From the NCBI GenBank assembly GCA_943356465.1, contig CALREX010000005.1, forward strand, positions 1 to 64,000: DNA of 64,000 nucleotides. The letters are read 5' to 3'. Of the stretch, positions 9,248-17,099 are shown in pieces. The DNA is from Candidatus Peribacteria bacterium (lineage in GTDB: Bacteria; Patescibacteriota; Gracilibacteria; UBA1369; LOWO2-01-FULL-3). The stretch's first letter is position 1; each line of letters starts with the position of its first letter. A program made the position numbers and the translations under genes. The notes beneath the pieces are model-generated. The model searched no databases and had not been told where the DNA came from. It saw only the letters and a list, made by a program, of their open reading frames with translations.

Positions 9248-9673
9248 ATGGCAAAATCATTATTAACAGTAATCAAGCTACAGATCGCGGCTGGAAAAGC
9301 GACTCCGGCACCACCGGTTGGAACAGCGTTGGGACCTCATGGAGTAAACATCCAACAGTTCTGTACCGAATTCAATAACCAAACAAGAGAACTTGGAGAT
9401 ACTATTATTCCGGTCGAGTTAAGCGTATTCGACGATAGAAGTTTCACATTTATCCTAAAAAGCCCTCCTGCAGCCGTGCTTATCAAAAAAGCAATAAAGG
9501 TTGCTAAGGGATCGGCTGTACCTCAAAAAGACAAAGTTGGCACAATAACACGTGCTCAGCTTGAGGAAATTGCAAAAGTGAAAATGGCTGATTTGAATGC
9601 AAATGATATCGATGCAGCAGTAAAAATCATAGCCGGTACGGCAAGAAGTATGGGTGTAGTTGTTCAGGACTAA
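9248..9673 (+). CDS. rplK: 50S ribosomal protein L11
   Basis: 141 aa, standard size. The N-terminal signature [20 protein letters not shown] and the C-terminal rRNA-binding domain ending in [13 protein letters not shown] are both clear. L11 sits at the GTPase-associated centre of the large subunit. rplA follows after 74 nt, the standard order. It is separated from secE-nusG by about 3 kb, so it probably has its own promoter in the gap after mntH. Confidence 0.97.
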   Translation: MAKSLLTVIKLQIAAGKATPAPPVGTALGPHGVNIQQFCTEFNNQTRELGDTIIPVELSVFDDRSFTFILKSPPAAVLIKKAIKVAKGSAVPQKDKVGTITRAQLEEIAKVKMADLNANDIDAAVKIIAGTARSMGVVVQD

Positions 9674-9688
9674 AAATATATTTATTTC

Positions 9689-9732
9689 GTGGGAGATCCG
9701 CTCGCTTTAGCGCATCGGACCGATAATACCAC
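9689..9732 (+). promoter_or_regulatory. Candidate L1-binding mRNA site (rplK-rplA autoregulation)
   Basis: The gap between rplK and rplA contains GTGGGAG, a GC-rich hairpin, then AATACCAC. GTGG pairs with CCAC to close an asymmetric loop. This GTGGGAG...ATACCAC layout resembles the L1-binding motif seen between these genes in many bacteria, where excess L1 represses its own operon. Assigned by pattern recall and position; not tested against a covariance model. Confidence 0.55.
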
Positions 9733-9747
9733 TTAACAATAAAAAAC

Positions 9748-10449
9748 ATGAAAAAACAGGGGAAAAAATATGTCGAAGCTAAAAAGCTTGTAGACAAAGA
9801 GGCTTACACAATTGATGAAGCGATTGTTTTGCTTAAAAAAACTTCTGTGACAAAATTTGACGGAAGCTCAGAGATTCACATGAAACTTGGTCTTGACCCT
9901 ACACAGGCTGATCAAAATCTACGTACAACTGTTGTTCTTCCTGAAGGAACAGGAAAAGAGGTCACTGTCGTTGCCTTTGTTGGTGACGAAAAAGTAAAAG
10001 AAGCAATGGCCGCAGGTGCTCTTATGGCCGGAACAGGTGATCTTATCGCGAAGATTGAAGGTGGATGGACTGATTTTGATGTTGCTGTTGCAACTCCTGA
10101 TCAAATGAAAGATCTTTCAAAAGTAGCTAAGATTCTTGGACAAAAAAGACTTATGCCAAATCCAAAGAGCGGAACTGTTGCTCCTGATGTATCAAAAATG
10201 ATTTCTGATATCAAAAAGGGTAAAGTTGAGCTTCGTGTTGATAAAGAAGCAAACCTACACAACGTTTTCGGAAAAATTTCTTTTGATGATGCAAAATTGA
10301 AGACTAATCTTAAGGCTCTTGTAAAAGCTGTTCTTGATGCAAAACCTAGCAGCGTTAAGGGAACTTATATCGAAACTATGACACTTGCATCTACAATGGG
10401 ACCTGGGATTCCATTAGATGTAAATGCGGCACTTGCTGAAAGTAAATAG
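9748..10449 (+). CDS. rplA: 50S ribosomal protein L1
   Basis: 233 aa, the expected length. It begins with the typical MKKQGKKYVEAKKLVDKE and carries the L1 signature LMPNPKSGTV. L1 forms the mobile stalk at the E site and represses its own mRNA. Some Patescibacteria lineages lack L1, so its presence here is informative about placement. A candidate L1-binding site lies in the gap upstream. The downstream gene yqhQ is convergent. Confidence 0.97.
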   Translation: MKKQGKKYVEAKKLVDKEAYTIDEAIVLLKKTSVTKFDGSSEIHMKLGLDPTQADQNLRTTVVLPEGTGKEVTVVAFVGDEKVKEAMAAGALMAGTGDLIAKIEGGWTDFDVAVATPDQMKDLSKVAKILGQKRLMPNPKSGTVAPDVSKMISDIKKGKVELRVDKEANLHNVFGKISFDDAKLKTNLKALVKAVLDAKPSSVKGTYIETMTLASTMGPGIPLDVNAALAESK

Positions 10450-10559
10450 AGTAATTTCCTTAAGATAAAGAAATGATTGCGGTACTCTTACGCTGATCAA
10501 AAGGATCTAGGAAAAATAGCACCGTTTCGTAGAATCATTTATCCCATTTCTTCCAATAA

Positions 10560-11594
10560 CTATGCAGCATTTTCTATCTCCAATGCCTCTTTGAGAGACT
10601 TTAGACCTACTTCGAGTTGAGAGTCGGTTGGATCTTTTGTTGTGATTCTTTGAAGGGCCAGTCCCGGAGCTACAAATGGTTGCACCCAGCTACTTTCTCT
10701 ATGTTTAGCGCTGAATTTCAAGAATTCGTATGCCAATCCCGCAATCAATGGAAGTGCCGCAACTCTTAGGACGAGATTTTGCCAGAAGATTTCCTGCTTT
10801 GGAACAAATGTGTAAACTAAAACGCTCAAAACAAAAACTATTAAAATAAAACTTGTTCCACAACGTGGATGAAATCTTGATTGAGGTTTTGCATTTTCCG
10901 TGTTTAGCTCTAGATGTTTTTCGTAAGTAAAAATACTTTTGTGTTCCGCTCCATGATATTCAAAAATTCTTCTGAAACTTGGGATAAGCGAAAGTATATA
11001 AATGTATGCAAGGAAAATTGAAATTTTCATCCCGCCGTCTATCAAATTAAAGATGATATAATTTTCATGAATATAGGTAAATTTTCCATCCAAAATTGTG
11101 GTTACCCAAAGTGGAATAAACTTGAACATGAAGACACTTACGCTAAGTGCGATTATTATTGAAATTGCAAACATTCCTCCTTCCAAAATTTTTATCATTG
11201 TCGATTTTTTTTCATTTTCAGAGTCCGGATTTTCTTTAAATTTTTCTTCCTTTGCTTTTATTTCATCTTCTTCCTCAATCGCTTCGTTTGCAGAAAAATT
11301 TATCGCTGTCATTCCTATTCCCATCATTTCGATAAGACCTACAATCCCCCTCACTATTGGAATATTTAAAAACTTATATCTATGAATAATTGATTTATGT
11401 TTTTTTGCGGAAATTTTTATAGATTTGTCTTTTTTTCTGACAGCTATAACTACAGAATTTGGTGAACGCATCATAACGCCTTCGATCACAGCCTGCCCTC
11501 CGACTGCGAAGTCGATATCTTCTTTTGTGGATAGCACAAAATTAGTTGTGAAATAAAAAATTTTCTTTAGCTCGTGGAGAATTTTTATCATCAA
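10560..11594 (-). CDS. yqhQ: DUF1385 / YqhQ-family membrane protein
   Basis: 344 aa. The family hallmarks are visible: VGGQAVIEGVMMRSPN near residue 31, HGAEHKS in the middle and RCGTSFILIV followed by hydrophobic segments. About four to five membrane helices flank an acidic insert (EEDEIKAKEEKFKENPDSE). The biochemical function of YqhQ is unsettled; annotations as a metal-dependent enzyme rest on the conserved His residues. It is convergent with rplA and divergent from dut, and has no evident operon partner. Confidence 0.85.
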   Translation of the reverse strand: MMIKILHELKKIFYFTTNFVLSTKEDIDFAVGGQAVIEGVMMRSPNSVVIAVRKKDKSIKISAKKHKSIIHRYKFLNIPIVRGIVGLIEMMGIGMTAINFSANEAIEEEDEIKAKEEKFKENPDSENEKKSTMIKILEGGMFAISIIIALSVSVFMFKFIPLWVTTILDGKFTYIHENYIIFNLIDGGMKISIFLAYIYILSLIPSFRRIFEYHGAEHKSIFTYEKHLELNTENAKPQSRFHPRCGTSFILIVFVLSVLVYTFVPKQEIFWQNLVLRVAALPLIAGLAYEFLKFSAKHRESSWVQPFVAPGLALQRITTKDPTDSQLEVGLKSLKEALEIENAA

Positions 11595-11679
11595 TTTTTT
11601 GTTAATTTTTATTCTTTGTAGTTGCTATAGTGCAATGTATAATTTATCCTACAAAGCGATATTAATAAAGTCGAGTTTT

Positions 11680-12120
11680 ATGAAAGTGCGTATCAAGCGT
11701 ATAGACAAAACTTTGCCGCTTCCAATGTATGAAACTAACGGAGCTGTTGGCTTCGATATTCTTGCGCGTGAAGATGTGACTGTGAACCCGAAGGAATTGG
11801 CTATGGTGCCTTCAAATCTCATCGTAGAAGTGCCTGAAAAATATATGCTTGTAGTCGCATCCAGGAGTTCAGCGCCTTCGAAAAAGGGTATCAGTCCCCC
11901 ACATGGATTTGGAATTATCGATCATGATTATTGTGGAGAGAAAGATGAGATCAAAGTTTTGGTTTATAACTTCAGAAACACAGCAGCAGATATCAAACGC
12001 GGAGAAAAAATCGCACAAGGAGTTTTTGTGAGAATCGATAAATTTGAGTGGGAGGAAAGTGATGAAATTTTAAAAGAAAGTCGTGGTGGTTTTGGAAGCA
12101 CTGGAGGCTATGGACAATGA
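11680..12120 (+). CDS. dut: dUTP diphosphatase (dUTPase)
   Basis: 146 aa from ATG 11680; the track start at 11599 adds a non-homologous extension and was rejected. The five trimeric-dUTPase motifs appear in order: AVGFDI, ASRSSAPSKKGI, GIIDHDYCGEKDEI, RGEKIAQGV and RGGFGSTGGYG. It hydrolyses dUTP to dUMP and PPi, keeping uracil out of DNA and supplying the dTMP route. The next gene, a dTMP-kinase-like protein, starts 27 nt later, so both probably work in thymidine nucleotide supply. Confidence 0.92.
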   Translation: MKVRIKRIDKTLPLPMYETNGAVGFDILAREDVTVNPKELAMVPSNLIVEVPEKYMLVVASRSSAPSKKGISPPHGFGIIDHDYCGEKDEIKVLVYNFRNTAADIKRGEKIAQGVFVRIDKFEWEESDEILKESRGGFGSTGGYGQ

Positions 12121-12147
12121 TGAATAACTGAACAAATTATTTGTACT

Positions 12148-12729
12148 ATGAAAGGAAAATTAATTACAATTTACGGAATAAATAATATCGGCAAAAGCAC
12201 TCATGCAAAGCTTTTGGTTGAGCGTTTAAAAAAAGAGGGCCGAAAAGTTTTTTATGTAAAATATCCGATTTATGATTTGTCCCCTACCGGACCATTTTTG
12301 AATGATGTTCTTCGTGGCGGCTTACAAAAAATTTCCGAAGATGAACTTCAACTTTGGTTTGTTTTGAATCGTTATCAATACGAGCCTGAGATTTTACGAC
12401 TTCTTGATGAAGGTTATATTGTTGTGGCTGAGGATTATATTGGCACAGGAATCGCTTGGGGAACAGCAAAGGGGCTTGATACAGCATGGCTTGAAGAAAT
12501 GAACAAACATTTGATTAAAGAAGATTTTGCGATATTGCTTGAAGGAAAACGCGATAAAAAATCCAGAGAGAAGAAGCATGTGCATGAAACAAATGATGTG
12601 TTGATTGAAAAATGTGTGAGTGTTTTGGAAATTTTGGCCGAAAAATATGGATGGAAAAAAATTCAAACTCAGAAAGAAATCGCAGATACGGCGGGGGCAG
12701 TGTGGGAGGTTGTGAAAAATGTTATATAA
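12148..12729 (+). CDS. Thymidylate kinase-like P-loop NMP kinase
   Basis: 193 aa. The N-terminal P-loop is GINNIGKST (residues 10-18), where dTMP kinases usually have GxDGxGKST. Length, the early YPIYD segment and the neighbouring dut gene support a dTMP kinase role. The usual DRY motif is replaced by EDY (about residue 94), losing the arginine that contacts the substrate phosphate in E. coli and human enzymes. It may therefore be a divergent Tmk or another deoxynucleoside monophosphate kinase. The gene symbol is left empty for this reason. Confidence 0.7.
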   Translation: MKGKLITIYGINNIGKSTHAKLLVERLKKEGRKVFYVKYPIYDLSPTGPFLNDVLRGGLQKISEDELQLWFVLNRYQYEPEILRLLDEGYIVVAEDYIGTGIAWGTAKGLDTAWLEEMNKHLIKEDFAILLEGKRDKKSREKKHVHETNDVLIEKCVSVLEILAEKYGWKKIQTQKEIADTAGAVWEVVKNVI

Positions 12730-12758
12730 TTCCTAATAGTATTTGTTCAAGTTCTGTA

Positions 12759-12787
12759 TTGACGATTACCTGCTTGAACTATATTAT
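12759..12787 (+). promoter_or_regulatory. Promoter for folD-purF-purD, flanked by an inverted repeat
   Basis: TTGACG at 12759-12764 and TATTAT at 12782-12787 with a 17-nt spacer. GTTCAAG (12745-12751) and CTTGAAC (12773-12779) form an inverted repeat across the -35 and spacer and could be an operator or a hairpin. It precedes three one-carbon/purine genes. Confidence 0.65.
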
Positions 12788-12841
12788 GAAATAGCTTTAG
12801 GGAAGTGTCTCTAGAGCCGTTTATTTTTTATTCACAAAATT

Positions 12842-13699
12842 ATGCAACTTTTGGACGGCAGGAAGGTTGCAAATGAAATGTTGTTGAAGCTAAAAGATGA
12901 AGTCGCTGGACTTCAACTTCATCACGTTTTGCCAAAGCTTGCCGTGATTCTTGTAGGTAAAAATCCTGCCTCCCTTTCGTACATCAAGCAAAAACAGCTT
13001 GCTTGTACAGAAACAGGGATCTTGTGGGAGCAATTTGATTTTGAAGAAGATATCACTACTGCACAGCTTATAGAAAAAATAGAAGAATTGAACATGGATG
13101 AAACTATTCATGGAATTCTTGTACAACTCCCTCTTCCAAAACATGTATACACTCCTGATGTTATTCGTGCTATCAATCCAAAAAAGGATGTGGATGGATT
13201 TACGGCTTATAACCTCGGAAAAATGTTCCTTAGTACTGACTTTGAAGATCTTACGCCATGCACACCGCTTGGCGTTATTAAAATGATTGAATATTATAAA
13301 ATTCCAGTTGAAGGAAAAGAAGTCGTTGTTGTTGGCCACAGTAATATTGTTGGAAAGCCACTCGCAACGATGTTTTTAAATAGGAATGCAACTGTGACCG
13401 TCTGCCACATTCATACAAAAGATTTGGCATTTCATACGAAGAGAGCTGATATTTTGTGCGTCGGGGTCGGAAAAATAAATCTTATTACCGCTGATATGGT
13501 AAAAGATGATGCGGTTGTTTTTGATATTGGAATAAATAGAATGGAGAATGGAAAATTATGCGGCGACACTGATTTTGAGAATGTATCAAAAAAGGCAAGT
13601 TATATCACTCCTGTTCCTGGTGGAGCCGGACCTATGACTGTGGCCTGTCTTATGCTAAATACTGTTCATGCATCAAAACGTTTAAATAATATTCCTTAA
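12842..13699 (+). CDS. folD: Bifunctional methylene-THF dehydrogenase / methenyl-THF cyclohydrolase
   Basis: 285 aa, the typical length. The catalytic region SYIKQKQLAC holds the conserved Lys, GILVQLPLPKH is the family signature, and VVVGHSNIVGKPLA is the NADP-binding loop. PGGAGPMT near the C-terminus is the second signature. It interconverts methylene-, methenyl- and formyl-tetrahydrofolate, the one-carbon donors for purine synthesis. It is 10 nt upstream of purF and shares a promoter with it. Confidence 0.95.
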   Translation: MQLLDGRKVANEMLLKLKDEVAGLQLHHVLPKLAVILVGKNPASLSYIKQKQLACTETGILWEQFDFEEDITTAQLIEKIEELNMDETIHGILVQLPLPKHVYTPDVIRAINPKKDVDGFTAYNLGKMFLSTDFEDLTPCTPLGVIKMIEYYKIPVEGKEVVVVGHSNIVGKPLATMFLNRNATVTVCHIHTKDLAFHTKRADILCVGVGKINLITADMVKDDAVVFDIGINRMENGKLCGDTDFENVSKKASYITPVPGGAGPMTVACLMLNTVHASKRLNNIP

Positions 13700-13709
13700 T
13701 TACAAACCT

Positions 13710-15227
13710 ATGTGTGGAGTTGTGGGAGTTCTTGGACACAATTATGTAGCTCAAGATGTATACGACGGGCTTGTCACGTTGCAACATCGCGGGCAGGATG
13801 CCACAGGCATGATAACTTATGACGGAAAATTTCATGTCAGAAAAGACTTGGGATTGGTGAAAGATGTTTTCCATACAAGACACATGAAGAGACTTACAGG
13901 ATATGCCGGAATAGGTCATACAAGATATTCCACTATTGGCGTAGGGGCGAAAGATGAGATACAACCGTTCTTGGGGCCTTCTCCTTATGGAGTTATGATT
14001 GCCCATAATGGAAATCTTTTTAATTCACAGGAACTTAAAAAAGAGATTTTCGAAAAAGATCAGAGGCTTGTAAATTCCGATTCTGATGCTGAAGTTTTAC
14101 TTAATATCTTTACAAAATCTTTATCTAAACAAAATCCTACGACAGAAGGGCTTACGCCGGATAATATCTGGAAAGCCATAGAAAGTGTCTATAAAAGATC
14201 AAAAGGTGCTTATAGCGTAGTGGCTTATATTGCCGGACAAGGAATGGTCGGTTTTAGGGACCCTAACGGGATTCGGCCTCTTATGTTTGGGAAAAGGGAT
14301 AATGGCATGACGACTGATTATATTTTTGTTTCGGAATCTGTGACTCTTGATATTTTAGGTTTTGAATTTATACAAGATATTGGTGCAGGAGAGGCTATTT
14401 TTATCAGCGAAAAAGATAGAAAAGTTCACTCCAAAAAAATTACCAATGAAAAACATACTCCTTGTGTATTTGAATATGTTTATTTCGCAAGACCTGATTC
14501 TGTTATCGATAATATTTCGGTTCATCAAGCCAGACATAACATGGGGGTTAAGATGGCAAAAAAAATAAAAGCTGCAAAACTTGATATAGATATTGTTGTT
14601 CCTGTGCCTGATTCTTCAAGAACTGCAGCCTTTTCAGTGGCTGATGAGCTTGGACTTAAGTATGCCGAAGGTCTTGTAAAAAACAGATATATCGGACGTA
14701 CGTTTATAATGCCAGGGCAGCAAATCAGAAAAAAATCCATCAGATATAAGCTAAATGCAATGCCTCTTATTTTAAAAGGCAAAAATGTTCTTTTGGTTGA
14801 TGATAGTATTGTTAGAGGAAATACTTCCAAGCAAATTATTCAAATGGTGAGAGAGGCCGGAGCTAAAAAAGTTTATTTTGCCTCTTATTATCCACCTGTA
14901 ATCAATCCGTGTCTTTATGGTGTGGATATGCCGTCCCGTGAGGAGCTTATAGCTTCAAATCACACTGTCGATGAAATTTGTAAATTCCTTGGCGCTGATC
15001 ATTTGATTTACAATGACACTGATGATGTTTTAAGCTCATGTTTAAAAGAAAATCCTAAACTTAAAGATATGTGCATGGCTTGTGTCACAGGTAAATATCC
15101 TACAGGCGACATAACCGAGAAAATGCTGGAGGAACATGCATATTCAAGAGCTTGTGAGCGTGACAGAGTTGGAGATGAAGCTTTTCCAAAAGAAGAAATG
15201 GAAAATCAATTAAATCTCACGATATGA
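13710..15227 (+). CDS. purF: Amidophosphoribosyltransferase
   Basis: 505 aa. It starts directly at MCGVVGVLGH, so the catalytic Cys follows the initiator Met without the propeptide of the B. subtilis enzyme. The Ntn glutaminase domain has LQHRGQDATGM. The PRTase domain has the PRPP loop VLLVDDSIVRGNTSKQI. Cysteines in PCVFEYVYFARPDS, NPCLYG and CMACVTGKYPT match the four Fe-S ligands of the B. subtilis-type enzyme. It catalyses the first committed step of purine synthesis. It overlaps purD by 4 nt (ATGA), so the two are translationally coupled. Confidence 0.95.
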   Translation: MCGVVGVLGHNYVAQDVYDGLVTLQHRGQDATGMITYDGKFHVRKDLGLVKDVFHTRHMKRLTGYAGIGHTRYSTIGVGAKDEIQPFLGPSPYGVMIAHNGNLFNSQELKKEIFEKDQRLVNSDSDAEVLLNIFTKSLSKQNPTTEGLTPDNIWKAIESVYKRSKGAYSVVAYIAGQGMVGFRDPNGIRPLMFGKRDNGMTTDYIFVSESVTLDILGFEFIQDIGAGEAIFISEKDRKVHSKKITNEKHTPCVFEYVYFARPDSVIDNISVHQARHNMGVKMAKKIKAAKLDIDIVVPVPDSSRTAAFSVADELGLKYAEGLVKNRYIGRTFIMPGQQIRKKSIRYKLNAMPLILKGKNVLLVDDSIVRGNTSKQIIQMVREAGAKKVYFASYYPPVINPCLYGVDMPSREELIASNHTVDEICKFLGADHLIYNDTDDVLSSCLKENPKLKDMCMACVTGKYPTGDITEKMLEEHAYSRACERDRVGDEAFPKEEMENQLNLTI

Positions 15228-16537
15228 AGAAAATCCTGCTACTCGGAAATGGTGCACGAGAACAAGCGATTGCTGAAACTTTTTTGCGAAGTCCACAAAA
15301 ACCTGAGATTTTTGTCGTTGGAAAAACTAATAATCCCGGATTTGCAAAAATGGCGACAGATTCTTTGATGGCTGACGTGTGTGACAGAGATGCTATCATG
15401 GAATTCGCCCATAAAGTTAAACCTGATTTTGCATTTGTCGGACCGGAAGCTCCGATCGCTTATGGAATTGTAGATATGCTTCTTGAAATGGGAATAAAAA
15501 GTGCTTCCCCTCTTCAAACTGTCGGACGACTTGAATCTTCAAAATCTTTTACGAGGGATTTACTTGAGAAATATGGCATTGATGGCAATCCAAAATACAA
15601 AGTGTTTTTTGATGAGAATGGAATTCGTGAATTCTTGGAGTCGCTTGATGGAAATTATGTTGTGAAGGCTGATGGGCTAAAAGGAGGGAAAGGGGTGAAA
15701 GTTTCCGGAGATCATTTATCAAGTGTAGATGAAGCTTTTGCTTATGCTAAGGAATGTATTTCGGAAGCTTCAAAAGTTGTGATTGAGGAAAAATTTATCG
15801 GTCAGGAATTTAGTTTGATGAGTTTTTGTGACGGAGAAAACACAAAAGATATGCCAGCTGTTCAGGATCATAAACGTGCTTTTGATGGAGATAAAGGGCC
15901 GAATACCGGCGGAATGGGAACGTATTCATGTGTAGATCACAGCATGCCTTTTTTGACTGAAAGTGATTTGAGGCAGGCTTCTGATATTACAAGACTTGTG
16001 GCTAAGGCTCTAAAAGAAGAAACTGGCTGTCATTTTAAAGGGGTGATGTATGGCGGATTTATTGCAGTAAAAAACGGAGTTAGACTTATAGAATACAATG
16101 CTCGTTTTGGTGATCCTGAAGCTATGAATGTCTTGCCACTTTTGAAGAATGATTTCGTCGAAATTTGTGAAACGATTATCGCTGGTGATTTAAATAATGT
16201 TAAAGTTGAATTTGAAAATAAGGCTACAGTTTGCAAATATGCAGTGCCAAACGGCTATCCTGATATGTCTGTAAAAGGAGAGAAAATCGAAATTGGAGAA
16301 ATGCCTGAAGGAGTGAAAGTTTATTTTGCCTCCATAGATCAAAAAGAAGATTTTCTTTATTTGGCTGGCTCAAGAGCAGTTGCAGTTGTTGGAATCGGCG
16401 ATGATTTATCTGTCGCAGAGAAGTTGGCCGAAGAAGGCGTTAATTTGATCAAAGGACCTGTGTTTCACAGAAAAGATATTGGAACGAAAACGTTGATTGA
16501 CAGTAAAGTTGAGATGATGAAGAAGATTCGGGGGTGA
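15224..16537 (+). CDS. purD: Phosphoribosylamine-glycine ligase
   Basis: 437 aa, ATP-grasp enzyme of the usual size. The N-terminal LLGNGAREQAIAE matches the family start (GxGxREHA) with His replaced by Gln. KADGLKGGKGV is the ATP-grasp loop, and GPNTGGMGTYS and EYNARFGDPE are family signatures. It joins phosphoribosylamine, the unstable PurF product, to glycine. Its start overlaps the purF stop by 4 nt. The remaining purine genes are not in this window. Confidence 0.94.
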   Translation: MKKILLLGNGAREQAIAETFLRSPQKPEIFVVGKTNNPGFAKMATDSLMADVCDRDAIMEFAHKVKPDFAFVGPEAPIAYGIVDMLLEMGIKSASPLQTVGRLESSKSFTRDLLEKYGIDGNPKYKVFFDENGIREFLESLDGNYVVKADGLKGGKGVKVSGDHLSSVDEAFAYAKECISEASKVVIEEKFIGQEFSLMSFCDGENTKDMPAVQDHKRAFDGDKGPNTGGMGTYSCVDHSMPFLTESDLRQASDITRLVAKALKEETGCHFKGVMYGGFIAVKNGVRLIEYNARFGDPEAMNVLPLLKNDFVEICETIIAGDLNNVKVEFENKATVCKYAVPNGYPDMSVKGEKIEIGEMPEGVKVYFASIDQKEDFLYLAGSRAVAVVGIGDDLSVAEKLAEEGVNLIKGPVFHRKDIGTKTLIDSKVEMMKKIRG

Positions 16538-16542
16538 GATAC

Positions 16543-16911
16543 TTACTTTTTGAAGACATTTTCTACTTTATGAACAGCGTTCTCTGTGAAATGTTTTGCT
16601 TTGTCGAATGTTTTTTTTGCTTTATTCATAGTCTTTTTTGGAATTTTATTTACAAGCTTCTTCGCTTCATCTTTTGCCATTTTTGTGTACTTCTTGACTC
16701 TTTTGTCTTCTACACATTCTTTACAACTGCCGCTTAAATCTTTTCCAACGCCCTCCAAAGTTTCTTTCACTGCGCTAAATCCTGTGCCTCCGTGTTTTAT
16801 TTCTGATCTGATCTTGTTACGAGTGTCTGCGCCTTTTTTTGGGGCAAATAAAATACCGACTGCCGTTCCTGCAAGCAGGCCTGCGAATAGTGCTTTTAAT
16901 GCTTTAAACAT
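16543..16911 (-). CDS. YtxH-like small membrane-associated protein
   Basis: 122 aa. The N-terminal FAGLLAGTAVGILFAPKKGADTR is the hallmark of the YtxH family: a glycine-rich membrane helix followed by a basic, helical cytoplasmic stretch. The tail is Lys-rich and probably coiled-coil. Function is not well defined; relatives are annotated as general stress or gas-vesicle-like proteins. It ends just after purD, convergent. A long palindrome separates it from the SLH gene upstream. Confidence 0.75.
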   Translation of the reverse strand: MFKALKALFAGLLAGTAVGILFAPKKGADTRNKIRSEIKHGGTGFSAVKETLEGVGKDLSGSCKECVEDKRVKKYTKMAKDEAKKLVNKIPKKTMNKAKKTFDKAKHFTENAVHKVENVFKK

Positions 16912-16953
16912 TTTTGATGAGGTTAATGAGTAAGCTTATTTTACAACTAAAAA

Positions 16954-17063
16954 TGGGAATAGTCCAAAACATTTTTTAGGACTTAAGCTTCTTGTGTTAA
17001 AGACCAAAAGCCCATCTAAACTTAACGCAATGCGTCCTAAAAAACGTTTTGGACTATTCCCCA
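16954..17063. repeat. Long palindrome with conserved core (sister of 6264-6364)
   Basis: Arms 16954-16982 and 17034-17063 pair over about 29 bp (GGGAATAGTCCAAAAC...). The one discrepancy is A/C on plus and a G-U pair on minus. On the minus strand the loop reads TAGGACGCATTGCGTT and AAGAAGCTTAAGTCCTA, nearly identical to the 6264-6364 element while the outer stems are unrelated. It lies downstream of the minus-strand SLH gene and ends in a T run on that strand, so it may also terminate it. Confidence 0.75.
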
Positions 17064-17099
17064 TCATCTTTTCGTTGTAAAAAAATGCCCAGAAATAGT

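Noticed and set aside
10450-10559. Third member of the core-bearing palindrome family after rplA
   Set aside because: Only short 8-bp arms (AAATGATT/AATCATTT) pair, and the ACGCATTG core is absent. It is merely a convergent gap that may hold a weak terminator.
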